DNA from: Rhipicephalus microplus | Taxonomy: Eukaryota > Arthropoda > Arachnida > Ixodida > Ixodidae | Assembly: GCF_043290135.1 (NCBI RefSeq) | Contig: NC_134710.1 | Location: 2,343,821-2,407,820 of the forward strand | DNA: 64,000 bases | Direction: 5' to 3' | In this document: piece after piece, positions 45,600-55,892 of the stretch | Numbering within the stretch: position 1 is the first letter of the stretch | Layout: each line of letters begins with the position of its first letter | The notes under the pieces: model-generated | Database searches by the model: none | Told to the model about the DNA's origin: nothing | What the model saw: only the letters and a program-made list of their open reading frames with translations | Made by a program: the position numbers and the translations under genes

Positions 45600-48500
45600 G
45601 TGATATCGTCACATTGTAGAAGTCCTTACCCATCACACAGAAACGTTCTGGAAGTGTTTGTCGATGGTCTACGAACTCTTGCGCTTGTTGACACCGGTGC
45701 CACCGTATCTGTGATGATTCAAAAACTCTGCCGTTCGATACGAAAAGTAACGACGCCGCCTTCCGACGTTTTTCTGATTACCACGAGCGCGCAGCCAATT
45801 GGACCAGTCGGAGCATTTACGGCGAGAGTAATCATTCAGGACGCCCTGTACCACATAGAGTTTTTCGTGTTGACCACTTGTTCCCAGGTAGTGATACTTG
45901 GATGAGATTTTTTGTGGCGCCACCATGCCGTAATTGACTGCGCTCGCGCGCAGGTGGAATTTTCCGTGTTTTCTGATGCGCCACCTACCGACATTGAGTG
46001 AATTCACCTGGGCAAGCTACTTGTTGCTTCTGGCATTGATGTTCCTCCTCTTAGTGCCATCGTTGTCCCCGTCAATCGTACTGAATGGTCCGGCTCTACC
46101 GTTGTGTTCTCCCCACCTGACGTTTTCAGTCGCCGCCACGGAACGTTTCTGCCATACGTCGTTCTGCCACCTCGCCAAGATACTTCCGGAATCGTCGTTT
46201 GCAAACTTAGCTCATGACCCATCAAGAGCTCACAAAGCACTGGGCTGTGCTATTCTTGTTGATGAAAACGTCATTGTGCGGACTGAGTCCCACGACCCTA
46301 GCCAGCAACTTCAACTGAACGCTCCTACTCCTATTTTTACGCAGGATGACTACTCCTCGGATATCTTCAATTGTTCTATCAACAGCAAGCTTCCTCCGGA
46401 CCAACTGGACCAGCTAACTCTTATAGATGTATTTGGAGATTCATTTAAGCTCCCTCAAAAAGCACGGAGTCAAAACTAACACCGTCGTTCACACAATCTA
46501 CACGGAAACGCACCCTCCTTTGCGACAACGTGCCTACCGCGTATCACCCATGAAACGAAGTGTAATTGCAGAGGAGGTGGACGATATGCTTCAGCGCGGT
46601 GTCATCAAGCCATATTCTAGCCCTTGGTCTTCACCTATTGTGCTGGTGAAGAAAAAAGACTGTTCGTTTAGATTTTGTGTCGACTACCGACGACTGAAAA
46701 AAATTACACGGAAAGATGTATACCCTCTTCCCCGTATCGACGACGCTATCGATTGCCTGCAAGGTGTCAAATTCTTTTCTTCGCTTGACTTACGTTCAGG
46801 TTACTGGCAGGTTCTGATGGCAGAGTGTGACCGTCCCAAAACAGCGTTCGTTACGCTGGATGGTCTATACGAATTCACGGTTATGCCATTCGGTCTGTGC
46901 AATGCACCTGCAACGTTTGAACAAATTATGGCCAGCATTTTACGCGGCCGTAAATAGCAGATATGCTTATGTTACCTTGATGGTGTTATCGTATTCTCTC
47001 CTCATTTCCCTACCCACGTTGACCATTTGCGCACAATTCTTTAGTGCCTTATTATTGCAAACCTCCGGCTTAATCTAAAGAAGTGCCGTTTCAGGGCTCG
47101 CGAACTTACTATACTTAATCATGTTGCGCCAAAGGAATTTACCCCGACCCGGACAAACTTCGAGCCGTAGCGAACTTTCCGAAGCCGACTTATCTCAAAG
47201 AACTTAGGAGCTTCATCAGCTTTTGCTCGTAGTTTCGCCATTTCGTCCACAACTTTGCATCAATAATAGCCCCACTTACGCAACTACTGAATGGTCCAGC
47301 TAATTTTTCTAACTGGACCCTAGCATGTGACCAAGCTTTCCTTACACTGCGCCGCCTGCTTACGTCCCCACCCACTCTACGCCATTACGACCCAAGTACC
47401 CCCACTGAAGTGCACACAGACGCCAGTGGCGTTGGTCTGGAAGCAGTACTTGCCCAACGAAAGCTCCGTATTCCAGAGTACGTCGTCGCATATGCAAGCC
47501 GCGCACTCACGAAAGCGGAAATTAATTACTCAGTAGGTGAAAAAGAATGCCTCGCAAGCGTTTGGGCAAGTTTTGTCCTTACTTGTACGGACAGAGTTTC
47601 GACGTTGTGACAGACCACCACGCACTTTGTTGGTTGACGTGGCTAAAAATCCTTCAGGTTGCTTTGGACGTTGGGCACTTCGCCTACAAGAATTCGTTAT
47701 TCGTGTCGTCTCCACTCAGGATGAAAACACTACGATGCGGACGCCCTCTCACAATCACCAGTGAGATCGAGCAAAACCTGCATTTGGACGCCAACTTCTC
47801 CATCGCTCCCATTTCCGTCTCAAGCATGTCGTCTGAACAGCGGAAAGATCCATGGGTAACATCTCTTCTTAACATTCTTTCTGACTCCTCAACGTCTGCG
47901 TACAGACGCGCTCTTCGCCGCCAAGCCACATATTTCGAGATACGGTACGCGAAACTATACCGCAGAAACCACCACGCGGATGGTCGTCAATGGCTTTTGG
48001 TTACACCACCCCACATGCGATCTGATGTCTGTGCGGATTTTCATGCCGAACCACAACATGCTCACAGTGGTGTGTTAAAAATATATCACTGGATCCACCA
48101 GCGTTACTACTGGCGTGGTATGTACACCTTTGTACAAAAATACATTCGGTCCTGTTCATTTTCCAACGACAAAAGACAGTGGCCCATTCACCCGGATTAT
48201 TACAGCCTATATCATGTCGAGTGCGCCCTTTCGACCGCGTTGGAATTGATTTAAATGGTCTCCTTGTGTACACTGTTGCTGGAAATTGATGGATCATTGT
48301 CGCCGTCGACCATTTGACGAGGTATGGTGAAACAGCTCCACTACCTACGGCTGGTGCATGTGACGTAGCCAATTTTGTCTTGCGACTCTTCGTACTGCGT
48401 CAAGGGGGCACCACGTGAACTATTGAGGGATCGAGGGCGTGTCTTTTTATCCGAAGTTGTAAAACTCCTTCGGGCATGCCGCATGGTTCACCGCGCCTCT

Positions 48501-49096
48501 ACAGCCTACCACCCGCAAACCAATGGTCTTAGCGCTTCAATCAAACGCTAGGAGATATGCTCGCCATGTATGTCAATTCCAACCAATTGAACGAGGATGT
48601 CATTCTCCCATTTGTGACTTGTGCTTACAACAGCGCGATGATGTCAACCACAGACTTCTCACTTTTCTTTCTTCTATATAGGCGTGAGCCATGCTCCACC
48701 CTAGACACCACTTTACCGTATCGCCCCGACTTCTCAGAGCTCAACCCTCTTTTTGAAATTGCGCACCACGCTGAAGATTGTCGTAAGTTGGCCTGATCAT
48801 TCACCTCGGACAAGCAAGCACTCGAAAAAGACCGCCACGACCACGACCAGCAAGTCGAGACTTTTGCTGTGGGCTCGCTCGTCTGGCTCCGATTGCCCTT
48901 CCACTCCCCAGGTTTGTCCTCTAAGTTTGTCCCCAAGTTTCACGGTCCTCATTGCGTCGTCGAATGTCAATCTCATGTCACATACGTGATCGAACCGGTC
49001 GCGCCATCTACAGACAGGCGACGCCTTGGTCGTGAGACTGTCCACGTGAGTCTTCTCAAGTCCTATCACGACCCACTTTTACTCTCGTCACCTTGA
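45600..49096 (+). pseudogene. gypsy pol: protease, RT, RNase H, integrase
   Basis: Aspartic protease at 45640-45960 (VDGLRTLALVDTGATVSVM; a TGA stands at the usual Trp of the following ILGxDFL block). RT at 46427-47100 with KPYSSPWSSPIVLVKKKD, FCVDYRRLKKIT, SLDLRSGYWQ and MPFGLCNAPATFE. The active site reads YLDG in place of YLDD (46973-46984), in a shifted frame. RNase H near 47410 with [13 protein letters not shown] and EKECLA. Integrase from about 47990: HHCC-type DFHAEPQHAHSG and IHQRYYWRGMYTFVQKYIRSC, a decayed core, and the C-terminal GPHCVVE and ETVHVSLLKSYHDP. At least five stops or shifts. No envelope follows. Confidence 0.87.
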
Positions 49097-49164
49097 CTCG
49101 CTGGGATGGCTCGTCTTCGTCGCCAGGGTATTATAGAGAGGAAGAAGATTATGTGCCGCAGTGG

Positions 49165-49303
49165 GTCATGCCTCGAGCGAGAGAAGCCGAGTGCGAGCTG
49201 TTGCCCCGAGTGCTGTGATTCCTGTGTTGGTTGCTGCCACCCGCTTTCCGTATCAATAGACCTGCTGTGCAAGTACTACTTACGCCAGTAAACCCCGTTT
49301 CAA
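49165..49303 (+). repeat. 3' LTR (alignable part)
   Basis: Pairs with 44112-44250. It may extend left to about 49127 (GGTATTATAGAGAGGAAGAAG), where the pol frame has already ended. Confidence 0.75.
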
Positions 49304-52300
49304 AGGTGGTAAAGTAATAAAAAACATGCAAAAAGTGAGCCTTAGTAGATAGATATAACTTGGGCGCTGTTACGGTACATCTTGAGAAAGTATCGGCCAA
49401 TCAAGCTAAAACAATTTAACGAAAATAAATGGTAGCTACGCATAGAGGGAGGTTGAAGGTAATCATCATGAATTTTTATACCGTTCTTCATTTTAAACAA
49501 AACAAGAGACATGACTCGCCAAATTTCTATTTATTCGGTCAATTCGCGTTAGTAGGAATGCAAATCACAGAACCATGAACTTGCTATTAAGTCCCGGTGT
49601 TACACAGAAGGGTGTAATAAAGTGATGCCTGCTTCGCACTTCCTTTCCACCCAAAAAAGAAACCGAGTGCCCCTATCCCGAATAAGTTCTTCAGATCATG
49701 GACGACGAGTGGTCGTACGATTAGCAGTGAAGTCACCAATTTTCTGCAGAACTTCCTGGTGTTCATTTCTTACAGGCGCCGCAAACAAAGGTAATTGGAC
49801 AGGGACCACCAGTTGCGTAGGCCATGATTATAGACCCACAAGATATGCTTAGCAAGCTGGCCAAGCACCAGGTCCAAAGGTACTACTACTTGTACGGCCT
49901 CGACAGGTCGCAATCTTTTACCGCACCGTATCTCCACCCACCAGGAGGTGGTCAACTGCTGCAGCTCTGACCAGCCGGGTTTCCAAGCCGACGCCGCCAA
50001 GGTCCTTGAAGAAGTTCTTACGAAGGGCTCATCACCATAGCAACATCCAAGAAACTCGTCTGTTTCCTTTTGCCACCAGCCCCAGGATGCCTCGCTGCTA
50101 CAGAAAACGGGGCTCTTCACAACAATCGGCTGCGCAATTTCCCTACCTTCAAGAATGCATCGTGAAAGGCTGGCGTTGCTGGCGAGTCGGAGATGGAGGA
50201 AACAGACACAGGTACGTTGGGACCAATGGTTAGAAAGGATAGAAACCTCTGACAGCTGCCGATGTTCGCAAAGTGGACAGACCGCCTGGTCCAGAAGTGC
50301 AACTATTGAGAAAGCACCCCCATTCCACACTTGCGCAGTCTCTATACACCCTGAATCGTGAAGCATTCGCCTGTAGTCACAAGTGATCGTATGTCACTGA
50401 TCGCAAATGGCAACCACTGACGCCCTTTCTACATCCGGGCGCCGAACGGGACACAAGGCGCTGTTTCGTAGAAGTCGATGGGAAAGAAGCCCTGCACGAT
50501 GCTTTTTGCGAGCGCCACAGAAGTAGGTTCTTCAGCACAATGGATCGACAGCTCAAAAGTGGATAGCATGCTGATCCGTGCTTCAGCATGCTATTGAAGG
50601 GCTCTCAGAGATCCTTTATGACGAGGAAGCTGCCACTCGACCCACTTGAAGAGTAGAGTCCACATCAGGGGCTGCTGGTTGCCATGCCTGTCATTGGCTT
50701 CAATGAACTAGATTTCTGTAGGTAGTTTTGCAGTGGCGTATCGTAGGTGATGCACCGATAGGGATGGTTTTTGTTGCCGAGGACAACCAGCTATTCCTGG
50801 ATGGCTCGGGACGCGTTGATGCGTAGAAGGATTCAGTTCACAGACTCGAGATTCTTTCTGCCTGTCGCGAGGGCATGCCGACCTTTCACATACCTCGCGC
50901 ATCTGACGATTTGTTCTTCCAACACCGACACGTCTTCCCATCTGCCGACGTTTTTGCGTTGCGGATCCTCTCAGAATTGGGTTGTTGCCTCTTGTGTGGA
51001 CTGTTTTAGATGCCAGTGAAGCAGAGATCTTCTTGTCTGACTGCAATAATCACTGCATATCGAAAACGGCGATTCCGTGAACGAGCAGGCACCGCATGAC
51101 GACGATATTCATGGTGAAGACAATGATAAATTCTCGAACATGGCTCATACCCACTCAGGGTATAGGCCAAGAATTCTTTTTGAGTCTGCGCAGCGGGCTC
51201 TCCTTTGAATATATAACGTTGAAAACAAGAAAAAAGTTACTAGAAAATAAAACTACGTGAATTTATTTAACTATCGTTCATAAGGTACACAGTACTCGAA
51301 GTGATTTACACTGCCTGGTTTCCCGAGTGAGCCCAACGCAGGAAACAGTAAATAGGTTTAGATTAATAAATCGCCTTCTGAAAGGAAAAAAAGAAAGAAA
51401 AATCTTATTCATACTGATGTGTTCAATTCACCTCTTGCAGTAACTAGCGAAGAAGGAGCCCAGAACAGTCATAAGCCCAATCTGTCGCTTTCTTGAAATT
51501 CGAAAGAAATCTAAAACAGATATGTTTTTGAGCATTAAAATATTCGGCCAATTTACACAAAAAACAATTTTCTGTGCGCACTTTTATATGACTTTGTGCC
51601 TCATTAAACAGTTCAGAAAAAGAAAAAGAACAGCATCCACATCTTACAGAGTCCAAATGTTGAGAGTCCTTCTACCCTCTGTTTTAAATGTTATTGTACA
51701 AAATTATTTGGATATTACATACTCTTGCCCGTCTGAGCTCCTCGTTTCCTTTTCGGGGGGATCAAACGAGGGATCTAAAATAAGAACATTGCCTATGAAG
51801 TATTTTTCGAAATTATTTTCGCTTATCACGATTGTTAGATGATTGTACACCCAGGATATGTATGTCCTTCAGCTCAAGCATATGTGCAGAGGCTATGCGT
51901 GCCGATGTTCCTGGCACCTGCACTGTATTAGGCAGCAGAAATGTAGTCATGTTAACTCGGACATTTTTTTTTGCCACGGTCTGCGTTCTTTGAAAAGGCA
52001 AATAAAGTGGCGGATGGCCTGGCTGCGTCAAGGTACAATATAGGTTCACAGTGAAAGAAATACAATAAAAGAATGTCACACATACCAGTTGCGCGTCACA
52101 GCCAACTAATGTCTGTAGGGGGCTTCAAAAAGAGATTATTCATGCAGGTCTTACCATTTTAAATACCTGAACAACTAATAATTGACTAAAGCTAAGCTTT
52201 TGTCAGGGATGCATATTGCTCGTGGCCATTCGTTATCGCGAAAAACACCACCACGCTGGTTGAGGAATGCGATGCGCATCCTAGTATTATATACGAGTAA

Positions 52301-52640
52301 CTTGAGAAAGCCTGGATTTAATATGTCATTTCGCACTTGCGAGCTCCACGTGTGGGTTAACAAACTGTAGATATCAGTCATGCCGACTTTTCTTGTAGAA
52401 TCTCCGTCGTCACACGAAGCCAATAGGTCCTATATCCTCCTTCTAAAAGCCTGGAGAATGCTGAATCATGGCCTTTATTATGTGGTAGCATGTCAGAGCC
52501 CGTTCCATCGACTTCTCACACATGTGCCATGCTTCGGTTCTAGGTGGATGCCTCAAAATTGCCATTAGGAAAGAAACGTCCGTGCGCCTTACATTGGCCG
52601 TTGTAATCTCTCCTAGAGCGCACGTTCAAAGTACAATTTT
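49304..52640. other. Unassigned; possible decayed coding stretch on minus strand (49770-51046)
   Basis: Minus-strand frames 50366-49770, 50589-50377 and 51046-50708 are longer than the surroundings. Adjacent frames read FKWVEWQLPRHKGSLRALQ and LSIHCAEEPTSVALAKSIVQ, which have a coding look, but no family motif could be named. The rest (51050-52640) is AT-rich with short frames only. Confidence 0.35.
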
Positions 52641-52649
52641 GAAGCAATC

Positions 52650-52910
52650 AGTGGTTCATAGTTATGGATCCGTATTTTCGGGGTCATAAAACACCCAAGA
52701 GCTCTTCGTGGATCCCGGCAGAAAACACCGAATTGCTTTATGCCGGGTTCACCAAGACCCGATCCACGATGTATCTCCATAACCAATATGACGTTGGTGG
52801 ATAAGATGATACCAACTCAAAAAAAAAATATTCCGCAGGGAATCGAACCTCTCACTCTGAGGGCCGCGGCGGTTCCCGATGCTCACTAAGCTATCGCACT
52901 AAGCTAACAA
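52650..52910 (-). mobile_element. tRNA-headed SINE-like element
   Basis: Minus strand from about 52905: GCGATAGCTTAGTGAGCATC (A-box-like) and GAGAGGTTCGATTCCCTGCG (B box, close to the GGTTCGAnTCC consensus), then a T-run and a body reading GTTGGTATCATCTTATCC. Fits a tRNA-derived SINE of a third kind. Limits are approximate. A decayed tRNA gene is less likely because of the long A/T-rich tail. Confidence 0.5.
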
Positions 52911-54043
52911 AGAAAGCATTGCAAGCTTGCCCTGTACCTTACGCAGATTCTTTCTCTCGCAAGATTTTCTCGGTTGGTCGGAAGGGGCTATATGAACACA
53001 TGTAGAGGATGACGAGAAGTAATGCGGCATACGCTTACTTGCTGTGATAGTAATTCGTCGAAGTACGCAGCTTAAAGCATGGTGTCCGAGATTGAAAGCC
53101 GGCCCGTACTTTCGGAGGTCACAGTCGACCCTACTCGAGAGCAGCAAGAAACAATCGCCGCACTTACATCGGGGAGTCGCCCTAGACGTTGTTATGTTCT
53201 TTGCCTTTGACTTCGTGTCAGCTTACGACGGCTCGTTGTCGGAGTATTGCGGCTTCCACATGCACCAGCGGTGTTCGCCGACTACATTGGATGCGGTAGC
53301 ACTAGCTAATAAAGCTGCTGCACAATAGCAGTGCAGTAAGGCAACGATGTCGTCGGGAAATGTCTTGCTTTGGAGGAGAAAGATGGAGAACATCAGAACG
53401 TGGAATGCCTGCGCGCGTTCGCGAGGCTCAAACTAGGGACCTCTACCTCTCGAGTTTCTGATGTTCAGAGTATAGATGAGCGCAGGCACAGGTCACCCTA
53501 TTTAACGGGAGCACAGAACCTGCAGTTTTTATCCTTAGTTGACGATGCTTTTAAGAAAGCGCACATTCAAGAACCAGTGTTTATCATGTGCTTGTTAATG
53601 CCACCTTGGAACGTGAATGAAGATACGCCTTGTCCTGGGTAGTTAAAAATCTTCAGCTACTACAACGACTAAATCATGAGCGTGGGCGTTTGTTGTCGCG
53701 ATGGAGGCGTGCCGATAGACGTCAACACAGGTGCATCCCCATGAAAAAGTGGAGCATAGCTTCCAAAGACAGTTAGACACTCTACAAATGGTAATAATCG
53801 CTACACAATGAGCATTACTTCTTTGAAGACACTTCTAACTTTTGTTCTATACCGGTTCCTATGAAGGAACGAGCAGTCATATTTGTTTTTTAGGGGCGAA
53901 GCTCCTTATGGCGTGGCTTGTGCGTTTCTCGTAGTACGTAACCACCAGTGGCACATACCCGAAATAGCGGTCCCTACGATTTTGACCTCCAAGGTGGTTC
54001 CGGTGAGAGACTTCTTCTGTGCGTTGTTGAACAATAAAAGCTA
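52911..54043. other. No recognisable gene
   Basis: The plus frame 53370-53642 and others lack motifs. From about 53890 (GGGGCGAAGCTCCTTATGG) there seems to be the start of an interspersed repeat that runs into the foldback at 54044. Confidence 0.4.
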
Positions 54044-54161
54044 GTGCTCAATGTACATGTTAATGGCTGCTAAGGGGAAATGAGAGACAGGAGCATTCGG
54101 CCTTTAGGTAACGCGCACGCTGCGATCCCCATTAGCAGCTATTGGCATGTACATTGAGCAC
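54044..54161. repeat. Foldback repeat with 35-bp arms
   Basis: GTGCTCAATGTACATG at 54044-54059 is exactly complementary to the end at 54146-54161. The pairing continues with few mismatches (TTAATGGCTGCTAAGGGGA against CCAATAGCTGCTAATGGGGA), leaving a loop of about 47 bases. Confidence 0.75.
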
Positions 54162-54447
54162 GATCTGACAAGAAAGGGTTGCTACGTTATACTCGCTGGT
54201 TGTAACCTCCTTGCTTTTAGAAAGGTTTAGCGAGCGTTGGGCCGCATAGCCATGAATACAGTGAACTAGTATATACCATGAACTTGAGGTGGTTAAAGGT
54301 GGGAAGTAAACCCGAAGCGCAAGCCGTAAGAAAGTGTGCATGTGCCACCTCCCGTTTAGTCCTTGAAATGTCCGCTGGATGGCGGTGCTTCTATATGGAG
54401 AATATATGATGAAAAGATGCGAGATGGTGGTATTTGGAGTGCTGAAT

Positions 54448-54596
54448 AGATGGACGAACGGACACACAGACAGATGCATGGATGGACGCATGAACGGACG
54501 CACGCATGGACAGGTGGATGGACGCCTGGACGGTTACACAGACGTACGCAGGAACGGACGGAAGCAAGAACGAATGGACGGACGAATGCTTCGCCC
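54448..54596. repeat. (GGACGGAT-like)n minisatellite
   Basis: Irregular GGACG, GGATGGACG and GAACGGACG units over 150 bp. The open frames on both strands are products of the repeat. Confidence 0.85.
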
Positions 54597-54599
54597 CAC

Positions 54600-55890
54600 T
54601 CCCCATCATTCACTCCGTGGATATGCTGCCATTTTTTTTTGTTTAAAAGGTGTTTTTTCGAGTTAATTATAATTTTTTGAATAGATGTGGTGTTTATCAG
54701 AGTTTAATTGATGTAAACTTTGTATCCACCTAAATTGGGAGCGTATTTTTACATTGTAAGTTGTTGAAACGTGTTAATATGAGTTGTGTTTCCTGTGAAA
54801 TTGCGTTATGCAGTTGCTGATAATGCTGTTTCTCGATCCCATCATTTTCTATTTTTGTCACGCTTGTCACCTGTGGTATGAAGGTGCTTTGAATTTTTTT
54901 TTCCGGAAGGCCGCTTAAATTCAAACATCGTCAGAGCTACTATACTATTTTTGAAAACAAAAGTGCGTTTAACAATGGTATGTCGATCGTAAACGTTTCT
55001 TGTATGAAGGCATTAACGTAGGTGCAAGAGAAATTGCGCTATTCTTGCTACTCAAAACTGGTCCTCTAAAGACGGAGTCGGAAACTTACGAATGGCAAAT
55101 ACCAATCTAGGACAAATTAGATATGGTGGCATAAATCGTGAAAAAAAAAAGCCGCATGCTGCTCGAAATAAAATCATTGAAGAAGCGGACGGTAAATCGC
55201 AGAGAAACTTTTATGGCCAGCATGTCAAATTCAGTTGCACGGTGCGTGATCGGCGATGTTCCGAAATTTTTCGTCACCTTTGTGTTGCTCAGTGCACGTA
55301 TACCAAAACACTGCGAGAAATTCCAGCGTGCATGTCTTCCACAAATGAAAGCTCTTCAGTAAGCTTATCATAAAGATCTATATCCGAAAATCTGACGCCG
55401 CATGCATGTTTTCTACGCTGCGGAGCCTCTGGAACTGAAGCGGAGAACGCGGTGCATCCCGAGCACTGCCAGTGTAAAATACGTCTTCACGCCACGATAT
55501 ATTTGTTTTGGTGCTTCCGCGGCGACAGCAGCAGCTTCGCACGCTGCTGAACAGAGCGAAGAAGCTGGCTGTGCAGACGGCGCGCGTGCGCTGTGTGGGC
55601 TCTCGAGCTTCGCGGGCAGCCGTCCGAAGGCGCCGCTGTGCTGTTTGACATAAAATTATTCTATATGCTGCACTAAGTAGCAGAGGTGCGCCTCTGACAG
55701 AACTTGCCGCTCGTGCCACCAGTAGCTAAGCGCGCCTACGTTACAGTGGCTGGAATAGGAAAATGTGATGAGTGGCAAGGGGCGCCCACGGGGCGCACTC
55801 AAGCCTCCGAGGGGAAGCCGCTTGGGGGCGTGGCTCCCCCTCGGCTCCCTAGTAGGCCCCCTAGTAATACAACACCCGAAACTTAATTTA
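54600..55890. other. No recognisable gene
   Basis: AT-rich to about 55090. A short plus frame (55092-55373) and a GC-rich stretch (55400-55860) follow, without motifs I can name. Confidence 0.4.
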
Positions 55891-55892
55891 CT

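Larger units (their letters stand above)
44112..49303 (+). mobile_element. Ty3/gypsy LTR retrotransposon, complete layout, inactive
   Basis: Two LTR segments (44112-44250 and 49165-49303) bracket gag, protease, RT, RNase H and integrase in Ty3/gypsy order. No envelope-like frame follows integrase, so it is a retrotransposon and not a retrovirus-like element. Stops and frame changes are spread along the whole body. No target duplication was clear, and the outer ends of the LTRs are not firmly fixed. Confidence 0.87.

Noticed and set aside
44112..49303. Endogenous retrovirus with envelope
   Set aside because: After the integrase C-terminus the sequence goes directly to the LTR; no envelope-like frame is present.
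52840..52905. Free-standing tRNA gene
   Set aside because: A and B boxes are present but the head is followed by a T-run and a body, no acceptor-stem pairing was established, and it resembles a SINE head.
54356..54680. Cys/Val/Arg-rich frames on both strands
   Set aside because: Artefacts of the GGACGGAT minisatellite.
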